Shown here in pieces: positions 22,510 through 33,309 of a DNA stretch of 64,000 bases (position 1 is its first letter; every line of letters starts with the position of its first letter). Source of the DNA: Bimuria novae-zelandiae CBS 107.79. Taxonomy: Eukaryota > Ascomycota > Dothideomycetes > Pleosporales > Didymosphaeriaceae. Where the stretch lies: NCBI GenBank assembly GCA_010015655.1, contig ML976738.1, positions 270,555-334,554 of the forward strand, in the 5' to 3' direction. Position numbers and translations under genes: made by a program. The notes under the pieces are model-generated. The model saw nothing but the letters and a program-made list of their open reading frames with translations. It ran no database searches and was not told where the DNA came from.

Positions 22510-22786
22510 GCTTTGCAAGAGACCGTCCCGACCCACTTCCTGCGTATATATAGGCACGACTAAGTAGATTCTAGTATAGCGAGTCTTAACTTGTCTTAAA
22601 GCTATATATCTTCACAATTCCTTCATAATAAACTTTATAAACTTAGTAGAATATAGAATCAGGCTACCTCTATACTATATAAAGTTTATAGAAATTTCAA
22701 TAAAGTAGTTGAGGAGACAAAAGGGATATCAATAATCTATTCTCTGATTTGCTAGGCGGGTGGGTCGGGACGGTCTTTTGCAAAGC
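22510..22786. mobile_element. 277-bp MITE with 27-bp inverted termini
   Basis: GCTTTGCAAGAGACCGTCCC... at 22510-22536 is matched by its complement at 22760-22786 with one mismatch. The inside is AT-rich and has no coding capacity. It abuts the piggyBac end with one base between. I cannot define a target duplication. Confidence 0.75.
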
Positions 22787-23564
22787 ACCAATACCGTATC
22801 TTGGCAGTCAATGCGCACCGTCAGACGATGCGCACCCCAACATAATCGCTCGGCCAGCCACATGAGGCTGCTGGGCCACCCACAATCACCTTATGCATAC
22901 CTGCGCACACGTCGCACCTCCTACAGCCGCTAGATGTTGGCTGTTTCTCGCCCCTTAGGGCAACGTACGGGAGGTGGCAGATATGACTGGTAGGCCCTGG
23001 TCCTTGCACTCACTACCTGACGCCGAGACCCTGAAAAGCTCTTCAGTTAGCATACGGTTCTCTGATCGTCGGCGAGCCAGAGGCCAAGTCCAGACCAAGG
23101 TCCAGCCCAGTGCTCCGAAGTTTCAAGGAGCCACGGCTGATGGGGCTGGGATGACTTTGCGTTCCGCGGTTTCTCGTAGGTATTGTGCTAGAAGTATACT
23201 AGATTCTCGTCGATTACGACCGCGAGCTTCCTAGTCACCCTTAAGGAACATATCTCTACTGATGATGGTAGACGACACTTCAAAAAGTGCGTATAATGAG
23301 CAGTACGGTTGTCATATCTTCTGATAATAGAAGCTGCGAGCGACTTCAGTGACATGCGTGCCTGCCACATCGAGCGGTGTATACAACATGGGCAGCTCAT
23401 GGCCAATCTCATACACCCGTTCGCTCTTGCCCCGTCCACCCCTCTCACCTCACGACTTCTGCCCCATGCTCTTCGCTCGCCTTCGTATCTCTCGCAGGTC
23501 GCCACCTACCTTACAGCCGCCTCCCATCCAACCACGTCCTCTTGCGTGAATACCGGCCGCAGTC
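22787..23564. other. Intergenic DNA upstream of the CxxC protein gene
   Basis: Normal composition. Overlapping frames at 22974-23234 and on both strands of 23188-23560 have no motif and run in opposite directions. The last ~150 bp, pyrimidine-rich, probably hold the promoter of the gene at 23565. Confidence 0.4.
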
Positions 23565-24323
23565 ATGACGGCGATCCAAGCGGCTTTTCCCGCAAACCAC
23601 TACCTGCGCGGAGAGGATGTCGATGTGAACAGCTTCCTCTACTACCGTACATATCAAGAAAGTTGCGCCGCGCTCGCCTACTGACACGCTCGCAGTGCAG
23701 GAAGAGGTCCTCCCTTTCCCAGGAACCCGCATCCGACTCGCCAGGTTGCAGTACGCCATCGGCCTGTGCTGTGACGCCAACGTGGATCTTCCACCACAGA
23801 TCGCAAGACTTCGGTTCGGTGGCAAGTACCAGCCAAGGCAGGACGTCTCGACAAACGAGGTTCCCACGTGCACATTTGCCGAGTATCTATGCGAAGAGCG
23901 ACCGGATGTGCCGTTTACAATGGATGTGTTACAGCGCCCGGCAACCATTCGCCGGCTCGAGTCCGCCATCAAGCAGTACTGCATCCTTGCCGCAGCAGCA
24001 CGCCGTGACTGCGACCGCTGCGTTGAGCAGAAAGGCAGCGCCAGGGCCTTCACCGTGTGTCGACGCATCAACACCACGGACGCCAACGACCGGCGCCACG
24101 TCCAATACGGCGGCAAATGTTTGTCGTGTTACAAAGTGGGCAGCAAGTGCAGTCACCAAGGTATGTCTGTCGTTGCGCAAAGATACCCGCTGATGTGCTG
24201 TGTGCAGATGAACAACATCGTACGACACCGTCGTCGCCGCCCGGCCCTGTCGTCGTGGTTAGCGACCAAGAAGATGATGGTGATATCGAATATCTCGGCG
24301 AGGCTGGTAGGATCAAGGAGTAG
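23565..24323 (+). CDS. DUF3716-like CxxC zinc-binding hypothetical protein
   Basis: Three exons: 23565-23646, 23696-24160 and 24208-24323, giving 220 residues. Both introns (49 and 47 bp) have GT-AG ends, and the first has a consensus CTGAC branch site. Splicing joins phases exactly and turns three broken frames into one, ending in an acidic tail (DQEDDGDIEYLG). A Cys-rich block near residues 135-180 reads CDRCVEQKG, then CRRINTT, then GGKCLSCYKVGSKCS. This resembles the DUF3716 arrangement of fungal proteins, probably a zinc-binding fold. Function unknown; the ~130 residues before it match nothing I recognise. Confidence 0.75.
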
Positions 24324-25478
24324 CCGTATACGATGTAGCAGCAGGCCAGGTACCACAGACGGGCGAGCGCGCTAGGATCGCAGACAACTGGGGTTGGAAG
24401 GGCAGCACCATACACGCAGTGGGTGGCACGAAACACGGTGTGTGAGGTGCTACTTCTGATTTAAACTGGTATTAACTTACCTCGGACTTATTCTATGCAC
24501 AATACTGCAGAGGTCTCTTGTTATCAAACAGGGATGACCTAGGCTGGCGCGCGTTACTGGCCATATTGAAAGATTATTTAGCGTGCTTAAGAAAAGAATA
24601 CCAGTGCGCAGCCGAATATTGTTTCCTCTATTGTTTACCTATTTTGGAGGCAATTATCTTATGCTTAAAATTTTGCTGCTGGCGCTTAGTAGCACCGCTG
24701 GGCCGGCAAAGGTGGCCAACGTTCTTCCGGACCAGTCTCTCAGCGAGCGTTGTCGCGACTTGGAGAATCGGCGGCGACGATGGGATGCTGCAACTCTCCA
24801 TCGTGATCTGACGCAGGAAAGGACGACGGACTTGATAGTCCACTGCCATGTCTGGTTCGACGCTGCCGGATGAAGGCGCCTCTCCAGCGGGGAGTCGGGC
24901 CACGCGAGGTGTTGTCCGAACCGATCGGCGGATTTCGAGGGGAATATTCGGGCGCGAGATGCGAGTCCTAGAGCTTTTATGAGTTCGAGGAATACGAGAC
25001 ACATGACCGGTCGCTGACGGGGGGTCGAGCGGTTCAAGCAGCGCTTGCAGGGCCTATTGGACAACATCGATTCGGTTGCACAGACGGTTCTCGCCGAGCA
25101 AGGCACTTCGGAGTGCATGGGCTGATGACACACTATTCACCATCAGTTTCCCTTACGCTATGTTTATAAAAGTAGTTTCTGATTTGGCTTGTAACCACAA
25201 GCGCTATCAATTGCGCATCCACAAAGAGATTGCTAACAGTAGTCTGATAATTTTCGCATGACAGAAATCCTTGGGATAGAAACGGCTAGAGAAGATAACA
25301 TCTATCCCGCAATTACGAAACTAAGCGAGGTACCTAAACTTGAAGTAGCTATAACTTTATGCGAACCTAGCATCATGTATAGAAGACACCCATTCTCGGA
25401 CTTATCGAGTTCTGAAACACCTTGTGACCAGCACGCCAACCGAGATCCTACATAACGCTCATATCACCAATGCTTGTA
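24324..25478. other. Intergenic region with no supported gene
   Basis: Frames on both strands (24518-24873 plus, 24628-25133 minus) are overlapping shadows without motifs. I see no repeat or RNA gene. Confidence 0.4.
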
Positions 25479-26081
25479 CTACCAAATCCGAAGCGCCTTG
25501 TAAAAGTCCACCACAAATTCTCCACCACCGTGAAGGAGATCCAAGAATGTTTCCTCTTCCTGCAAGTCTTTCCCGTGTTCCGCTGCAATCTTGGCGACAG
25601 CTACGCGCATAGAGCTGGAGCTGCTGGTTATTGCGTAGATCTCCTCGACGCAGACTGGGAAGATCTTGCTCTGCCAACCTTTCTTGAGTCGGTCCTTCAA
25701 TTTGCTTAGAGCGAGTTCTTTCAGACCTTCCAGGAAAAATTTCTCCGCCAGATAATACACTCTAGGATCTTTCAGTAACGCCGGATCGTCTGTCTGAGTG
25801 AGCGTCCGAATGCAAAAGTTACACTAAAACCTACCTTGTAACCCTTCTACGTTGAGATTGTCTGAGTAATCGCCAGTGTACAGATATTCGAAAACCCCCC
25901 AATGAGCCAAAGGACTATCTTGATCAAAGCTGATCTCGCCTGTGTTGCCTTCTTTGAACGTCTTGTCTTGGAAAGCCTTTGCGAAATAGCGACTCTGCAC
26001 ACAAATTACGAAGCGATGCGCATAAAGTTTCGTGCCATGGATTTTGACCGTGATATCCGAGTACTCTTGTTTATTGAACAT
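25479..26081 (-). CDS. BTB/POZ domain protein
   Basis: Exon 1 is 26081-25835, a 45-bp intron lies at 25790-25834 (GTAGGT...CAGACAG), and exon 2 is 25789-25479, giving 185 residues. Splicing keeps the frame. The N-terminus is a BTB fold: EYSDITVKIHG, YAHRFVICVQSRYFAKAF, FKEGNTGEISFDQDSP and VFEYLYTGDYSD. After the intron comes VYYLAEKFFLEGLKELALSKLKDRL, the helices that follow BTB in these fungal proteins. BTB domains mediate dimerisation and often link targets to Cul3 ligases; the partner here is unknown. The start at 26081 leaves almost nothing before the domain, and the splice-like GCTGAC...CTAG just upstream suggests an earlier exon. Confidence 0.82.
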
Positions 26082-27000
26082 CCTAGCACGTCAGCTAGAT
26101 TTGCTCAGGTCCACTCCAGGAGTCATAGATTGATCAGTGCGTACTTGCTTACGAAATTCGTGTTGGGAGGCTCCATCGTAAGCTATGCCCAGTATTAGAA
26201 TTGCATGCATATAGCAGCAAGCAGAAACACAAAGAAGCAATAGAGAAAACGTACTGGAACTTCTGAGGCCACGCCCTGAACCTGAACTGGTGTCGCCGTG
26301 GGCTTACTCACTTTACAGATTCTTGCCCAAATGCGGTCAAATTCGAGGTCGGTGCGGTGACGAGTTTTGGCTTTGTCCTTCTTTGACTGGGCTCGCCGTC
26401 GTCGTGTCTCCGCGTTACTAGGCATACGTTCGTTAAGGTACTGAAACTTTGCAGCAGAGATGATGCGGCCCAAGGAGCCATGACGTTGGCAGAGCAACCA
26501 ACGTGCACGTGCCCAGCCGCGCGATCGCCCGGATTGCTCCCTGCAAACGCAGAAGGATTTTCGGGTCGATCTTCAATTTGCACAGTCGTGCGGCTACTGA
26601 CAACTGCGCGCTTTTCGGCAAGGGTCTCCGCACTTCGTCGAGGCGATAACTCAGGATTTCATGCCCGGCAGCAGGTAGAAGGGCCGTGGAATCGGCAGTG
26701 TCGGCGCGTACAGGGGCTGGGCCGAGGGCATGACATCATCACTAATCCTTCTCCATTCGACCCAGCTACGTGACAGTTGAAAGTTTAGAGTTTTTGAAAG
26801 GGCAGCTGAGCGGATTCATACAATGCATCTAGGCCGTGTGCGACGGGTTTTGTTTGAATGATCGACGACCGCGGTATATCTGTCATGACAACGACGCGCG
26901 AACGACGTAGCTGCGAACTGCTCGACCACCAATCTCGCTCTCACCAATCACCATGCCTCTGATATAGCTCAACTTCTAGCCAAGCGCCAAAAACAGAATC
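26082..27000. other. BTB upstream region and 5' flank of the Tc1 element
   Basis: A minus-strand frame starting ATG at 26425 (MPSNAETRRRRAQSKKDK...) ends at a perfect splice donor, AAA|GTGAGT, near 26310. It could be an upstream exon of the BTB gene, but I could not join it in phase. The rest, to 27000, shows no feature. No left terminus of the Tc1 element is visible. Confidence 0.35.
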
Positions 27001-28413
27001 ATGGGCAGAGCCAAAGACAAAAATACAAATGTCCTAGTTGCAGCAAACAATGGGAGGTCTCGTCGCAAGCCTTATCAATACAAAGTCCACAAAAACCGCA
27101 CAAAAAAAACCAAGATTCGCGAACTTTGCGCGGTAGAGAGAGCTTTTGCAGTGGGCGCGTCGGTGTTCGGCATATCAACAAACAAAGACATCGCCGAATG
27201 TTTCGACCCACCTGTCGACAAATCTACTATCGCAAAGCTCGTAAAGCGCATACGGGAGAGAGCAGATCAAGAAGGTATTTCTCTCACAGATCCAAGCCTA
27301 TACGAGACGTTGCCAGGTCGCGGCAGGCCTGAGTTGCTCGATGATGCGCAGAAGAAGTGCATCATCGAGATCGTCACCCAGGACCGCACACACCGTGAAA
27401 AGGAGCCTCTACAGGCAATTCAGGATGGAGATTTTGATGAGCTGCCTCCTATGAGCATCTCCACGTTCGAAAACGTAATGTATGAAGCTGGGTACGCACG
27501 CAGAAAGCCGGGGTGGAAGCCGCCATTGACTGAGGATGAAATGCAGGATCGCTATGCCTGGGCCGTCGCGCACAACCCAGATAAATACAAAGAAGGCGAC
27601 GGCCTAGGATTCAACTTCAGATCGTGTGTATATACAGACGAAACTCCAGCTCGAATTGGTGAGCAGCGCGGCATGCAGAGAGCTTGGTTTCGGCCGGAGG
27701 AGAAGTACGATGTCGACGTCAAGCATGACCGCGTACAAAAGTACTGTAAGCTTCAATTTTACGGCGCATTTACCTACAATCATAAAGGGCCTTGCCATAT
27801 ATACGGACATGAAACAGAAGAAAAAAAAGCAGCTGCAAAGGTCACGCTTAATCAGGAGAATGCAGAGCGTCGGGAGCATGTAGAGAAGCAGCAAAACTAT
27901 GCCCGCACAGCTCTCCAAGAACATGACCCTAATGACCGATATCTACGCCCACGCAAGAAGCAATATACAAAGAAGGATGATTATACCCGAGGCCAACGAC
28001 AGCGCGGCGGCATAGATGGGTATCGGCATCGTGAGAAGGCATTGAAGAAGGTGGTGCCCTGGATCAACTCTCTCAGAGATCAGGGCATCGACGTCGTACT
28101 TCTTGAGGACAGCGCACCTGCTCATACTTCTCGGATTGCAAAGGATTATTTATCTACGTACAAGATAGATAGATTAGAGTGGCCAGGGCATTCGCCAGAC
28201 GTTAATGCCTCAGAGCATGCATGGCCATGGATCCGCAGGCATATCACCAAGGAGATGCCACAATCAACTTGTGAGCATAAGTTCCGACGGCAATGGCAAG
28301 AGCAATGGGAGAATATCCCTATTGAACAGATTAATAGGTGAATTGATCATGTGCCTGTCATTGTTCGTCGCATCATCAAGCATGGCGGTAATAACGATTT
28401 CCATAATGACTGA
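27001..28413 (+). pseudogene. Tc1/mariner (DD34E) transposase with one late stop
   Basis: An open frame of 446 residues runs to a TGA at 28339-28341, then continues in the same frame for 23 residues (IDHVPVIVRRIIKHGGNNDF) to TGA at 28411-28413. That tail matches the usual Tc1 C-terminus, so TGA probably replaced CGA, a C-to-T change. The catalytic residues are present: D213 in YTDET, D370 in LLEDSAPAHTSR and E405 in SPDVNASEHAW, spaced 34 as in Tc1. Helix-turn-helix DNA-binding region before residue ~110. A basic, acidic-mixed insert of about 100 residues separates the first two Asp. Loss of only the last residues may leave activity; that is not known. Confidence 0.85.
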
Positions 28414-28611
28414 GCATGTTTAAGCCACCTCAACACCAGAAAAGGCCTGTATAGATACAAATCAAGCTTCAAAAGTTCAAGCTTCAGCATTAGCATGTCA
28501 AGAATCCCAAAGATTATCTCATTTCTACGTGTTTTGGCTGTAGAGCGGATATGTGATGGGGGACCCCACATGCCAAGCAGGGTGGGGAAGCAATAAAAAC
28601 GAGCTCCTTCG
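27001..28611 (+). mobile_element. Tc1/mariner element, nearly intact, left terminus not found
   Basis: The right end is GAGCTCCTTCG at 28601-28611 followed by TA. The same terminus, in reverse, starts the related copy at 46434. A matching left terminus is not visible before 27001, so the element is truncated on that side or its left end has diverged. Composition is normal, unlike the other transposons here. Confidence 0.75.
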
Positions 28612-28701
28612 TAGTTTCTGATCACATAGGGTTCCTGATCACCCCACCAAAACGCGACACCTGCACAAAACACGCGATATCTCTCTACAACGCTCATCAA
28701 T

Positions 28702-28821
28702 ATGGACGTCCGCGAGCATGCTATACAATCCGCTATCAGCAATCTCGCTGCAGGCCTTTATACTAGCCAGCGCGCAGCTGCAAAGGCACAAAACACGAGA
28801 CTTCGCACTTACTTCATTTAG
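28702..28821 (+). pseudogene. N-terminal scrap of a Fot1/pogo transposase
   Basis: ATG at 28702 reads MDVREHAIQSAISNLAAGLY then TSQRAAAKAQNT, the psq-type helix-turn-helix that begins Fot1/pogo transposases, and stops at 28819-28821. Little can be recognised beyond. It begins about 90 bp after the Tc1 right end. Confidence 0.7.
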
Positions 28822-29232
28822 AATACGGCAGAGCGATTTGCAGTAAATTAGGCGAGACCCTCAAATATATGGACCGGATGCTAACCTAGTCTAAAGAGGT
28901 TTAATACAACACGATCTGTGATCTTTGTGTGTGATGGTAATTATAGAGGGGTAATTGCATTCCTAAGGAGACGCACATTAGTATGTTGTACAATGACCTA
29001 CGTGATACCAGAACGAGGGTAAGTAACTTATGTGGAATGTAGTGTTGCGCACTGTGCACATCGTTCCTAAAATTGTTAACTAAATTTCTTGTCTTCTTAT
29101 GACCCCCGTAGATACGAATGCGTTTTATAATGCTATACCGTTTAATAGAGAGACGATTAGAGTAGACTAAGTCCATTTGTAGAAACCGAAAGTGTCAACA
29201 CTCTATTAGTTTTAGAAAAACCAGATCTTTGC
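28822..29232. other. Spacer, no gene seen
   Basis: Moderately AT-rich. A minus-strand frame at 28901-29176 has no motif. Confidence 0.4.
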
Positions 29233-31249
29233 TCAACCCGATTTGATAGTCCTCCACCCTCGACGTGCGCTCTTTTCGGGCTTGTCATCGTCTAGAAAAT
29301 CATATGCGTCTTTGTCTTCTTCCCAACACCGTTCCCAATAACTAAGCCTTCCCAGAGGACCTAGCACATTGCGATTAGCTTCGTGGAACTCACGGAGCTT
29401 GTGCGGGCTATTTTTGAAATTAGATGCGTTGTACCATTCCGGATCGGCCTCGTATTCAAGCCATCGGACACGATATTGCAGATTCCCGCGACGGAGGCGG
29501 ACTGCTAGAATCCGCTCTACCTCGTATTCGACGTTGTCATTTGCACTTCTGTGATTGATCTCTGTACTACCCAGAGCCTGCAATTCTTTGGCGTTGGCCT
29601 CATTTTTTGCACTGTCGGTGGTACTCTTGGCGCCAGTTTCTTCCCCTTTCTCTACCTCAGCAACATCGGCACGCGACCGTGCTTCTGGGGGAGGTTTCGA
29701 AGGACCGGGGGAGCGATATCGTTCTCGATGCTTTGGCGCATGTGCGGCGTTTGGGGATTGCCGTTTCCGTGTTTCGTTGGATGCGCGAAGATGCCGCTTG
29801 CAGTCAATAACATTGAACGAACCACCGCGTTTCCGTTTCCGAATCGGCGATGCGCCGCTCATACTACGGTCGTGACAATCACCTTCTTCATCATCGTGCG
29901 TGCCATCGCCATGGCCACCACTGTTGACGCTCTTAGGCGTCGGAGAGTTGCCTTGCTACTGTTAGGCACCGCAAAGGCATTGGCAAATCGTGAGCGCTTA
30001 CCTTAATCACTGGCCTAGTTAGTCTTATGCGGCTGCCGTGAGTAGACCACGGAATCTCGGATGGCGTGACCACTAGTCCTTTGAATTGATTGGCGGCTAG
30101 AGGACATGCCGGTACCCGCCATGAGCAGTGGATCGCCATGAGGCACAGCATCCTCCGGCTGGATGTTGCTGCTTAAAGGCGAGAGTAACTGGGTTATAGT
30201 GGCTTCAAGCCCTGTAGAATCAGGAGCCTCCTGTAGAACGCTGCTGCTCCTTACTCCTTGTGACCAAAACTTGCCCTCCCCTTCACCGTCGTCATCGTCA
30301 TCGCCTGCACCATTCACGCCCATGTTAGCTCCATTCAGTTTACACGTCATGTTAGCGGCATGCTTACCTGAATCTGTCAAGTCAATAACTTCGTTTTCCT
30401 CTAACGTTGGTGCTTGACTGCCCATCACATTCTGTGCGTTCGAGTCTGCTCCTTGCGAGCGGCACTCGCTCTCCCCTTCACGTCTGTCATTATCGCTTGT
30501 CTCGTCGCCTACACCAGTTGTGTCCGCATTAATTCCATTTAATTTCTGCGTGATGCTAGAATTATGCTTACCTCTATCCGTCAAATTAATTACTTCGGGT
30601 TCTATTAACGTTGATACAGGATAGCCCATCGTGTTCTGTGGGCTCGCGTCTGCTCTTTCCGGACTGCACCCACCTTCCTCACCGTTATCGGCCATCAAGT
30701 GCATCTGATGGCTATTAATGCCGGTTTCGATCTCTGCGCAGTGTTAGACTCGTCACAGGTAATTACACTAATTCGAGCGGCTCACTTGCCTTGGCTACTA
30801 CGCTCAGCAGGAGAACCGCCATATAGGCTCCCATCCGTTACAGAGAGAATATCTCTAGCATACCTATCTTGCTCGTAGTTGAGGCTTCTCTCCCGGCGAG
30901 AGAGCGTCCAATCGTCATCGTGATCGGCGGGACTACTCCAGTCATTTCCATCCTCGCGGTCGCCACCGTTACTAATTAGACCGTTTGATGCACTATTATC
31001 TGCGGGCACGTTACTCTGACTAAGTCTAGTTTCCACCGGCTTTAGGGGTTGCCTACCCAGGTATGCTAAGCCGGTAACTTCAATAGGATCGCAGCGCGGA
31101 ATGCTGGTGATACTGAGAGTTTTGTCATCGTGATACGGCACGCTATTTAGAGGTATGCGTCGAGAGGCCGGCTTCGCCTTAGGAAGTTTTTCATGGACGA
31201 ATCGAATCTCGATTGGAAGATGAGAAAAAGGCGGGTTGCATGTTCCCAT
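29233..31249 (-). CDS. Chromodomain protein with SUMO-interaction-like motifs
   Basis: Model: exons 31249-30790, 30733-30116, 30078-30002 and 29955-29233, giving 625 residues with all phases matching. The last exon holds a chromodomain: VEYEVERILAVRLRRGNLQY, RVRWLEYEADPEWYNASNF, then a helix. Chromodomains bind methylated histone tails, so a nuclear chromatin role is likely. In exon 2 two repeats, EVINLTDRGKH and EVIDLTDSGKH followed by acidic stretches, look like SUMO-interacting motifs. The first intron appears to be GC-AG (AAG|GCAAGT, branch CTAAC). The second, 37 bp, is short and less certain; the third, 46 bp, is GTAAGC...TAG. Alternative: two genes, 31249-30015 and 29862-29233. A chromatin reader next to silenced repeats is suggestive only. 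Confidence 0.65.
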
Positions 31250-33309
31250 TGCTGCTGTCGTCGCTTTAAAGCGTTCTGATAGTTCGAAGAAATGGGAATT
31301 GCGACAGTTTAAGTAGGCAACGGCTTCCGCGGCTACATGCCAACTAGGTGGTCGAAAAGCTGGTTTGAAATAACCTTAGCCCTCTGGCAGACAGCAGTCG
31401 GCAGTCTATGCGAAACGACGGTCGGGACGCCACGAACCGCCAGGTCGGAGTCAGATTCGGTGGCGGGGGCGATGCAACCTTCCCATGAACCCCCTTTTCC
31501 TCTCGGACGGGATGTTGGTGACCATTCCGCAGATCCTCATCTTGGATACGGGTTGCAGAGCCAGCGCTGCATGTGGCAGGGCATTTCCCAACATACAGCT
31601 CGCCTCTCTGTCGAGGGTCGCTTCAAGGTCATGCAAGCAGAAGTCCATGTCGCGTGCACCTTCGATAGCATGCTGTTCAGGGCGAACCTCTCACGCATAG
31701 TCACCTCGTCGGCGACCCCGAAACCCACACCTGGGCTCAAACTCTCGTCGAGGCTTTTCGTAACGCGGACTCAGCTTTGCAGGGAAGTGGACACACACAC
31801 ATATGCCCTTTTCGGGTCCGAAGGCCCACTATGGCCCTTCATTTTGACGGAGCTGAAGCACCGGAGTGCAACTTTGCCGTGCGTGCACCTAAAGCCCCAA
31901 CCACCTGGCAGTGCAATTCGGCTGATGCATGGCTTGACCGCCATTTGCTCATTCGAATTGTGGTTCGTAATCTGCCATGCTTGTCTAGTGTGATCCTCTA
32001 CAGGAACTGGACGTGTTGAGACCAATTAGCTCCCGTGGGGAAGCTAATCCCGGAAGATTGCTGAGTGTCCAGCTTGTCTAGCTGAAGTTACAACCAGGTC
32101 TGCTCCCTCGTGCTGAGACACTAGCAAAGCGTCCTAGGCGGCTCAGTTGCCTTGCTGGTAATTTGTGACGTGACCGGGCAAGCATGTCCGGCATCAGCAT
32201 GAATCAGGGAGCGGGTCCAAATCCGAATCCGAAAGGGGTTCAACCGAAGGATGGGAGGCAGAAGTGGCGCGGGGATTGGAGGCCGTTCGCGAGCGAATAT
32301 GCTACGGAAGGAGGCAGTTTACGTTGGCTCCACTTTGCTCCGGTGAAGGCCAACAAAATCGAACGACCGAGTTCGAGGCAAGACAGCAGCAGAGCTGCCC
32401 GCTGAGTCCACAGAAGACGCATCATGCGAAATTCAGTTAGAGGTAGCTGAATCTGTGACGCCGGAACGCAGCCTGCCGTCATGCAAGCAGTCATGCGGAC
32501 CCAGGCTACAATCTGTCGAGTGCAGACTGGGCGAGTACATGCCACTACCGTCCTGCTCGGCCGAACAGCGGGTCGTAGCCTAACTGAGTCTGCCTCGTCT
32601 GGCTCTCATGGAACTGACTTTGCAGCAACGGCATTCTAAGCCAATTGTTTCCACGAGGCTTGCATTTCCGTGAAACTGTTGAGGGCCCAGCTGATATTGC
32701 ACGGGTCTGACCCCTGCCGCTCAGACGTTATCGCGGTGTGCAAGGCGCTTCTGTCGCCATCCCGCGTGATCGATGACGTGGCAGGTCGACAAGCTCTGAT
32801 ACGAGCAAGTATGCAGCTTCTTCTGGAAGAGGGAACCGAAGGGTTGGCCGGAATTCGTTCCCAGGCGGTGCCGGAGTCGAGGGTAGATGCCATAAACACT
32901 GCTCAGTCATGAGGAAGGCGAGCGACCCTTCGCGGCTGAATCCAGAGTGGAATAGAGTCGCTTGCGGAGCATCAAGGAGAATACGAGAATTGCCTTAGAC
33001 ACGACGCAGTACCCTCGTCGTCGGCCTATCAAAGCGGGGGGAAACTGGAGCCATCGGGGCATTGCACGGTCGCATGATTTGCTAAGAGGTGGGAAAATAC
33101 CTCACAAAGGAGTCCGAGCGACTAATTAGGAGGAAAGGGGGTGCTGGGAGCATGGAGACGATAGATGGAGAAGGGTAGGCCGGCGAGGGCAGCGTGCTTA
33201 TATGCGATGAGGTCGGTGCACGGGCCAGATAAAAGCGGCGAGTTGCCAAGCAAGCCTCCATTTCCCGCTCAGGAAACCTCCATTTCCGGATGCGGTTCCA
33301 CCACCACCA
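31250..33309. other. Unique DNA without a supportable gene
   Basis: Composition is normal and not RIPped. Frames up to 218 residues (31337-31993 plus) overlap others on the opposite strand, lack domains and show no splice-linked partner. It may be the promoter of the chromodomain gene plus non-coding or highly diverged sequence. Confidence 0.4.

Noticed and set aside
23309..24193. 294-residue plus-strand frame
   Set aside because: Overlaps the spliced CxxC gene in another frame and shows no domain; the spliced model explains Cys motifs and introns.
28901..29176. 91-residue minus-strand frame
   Set aside because: No motif, AT-rich spacer, no supporting splice or start context.
31337..31993. 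218-residue plus-strand frame
   Set aside because: No domain, overlaps opposite-strand frames and lacks any splice or promoter support; likely chance in GC-normal DNA.
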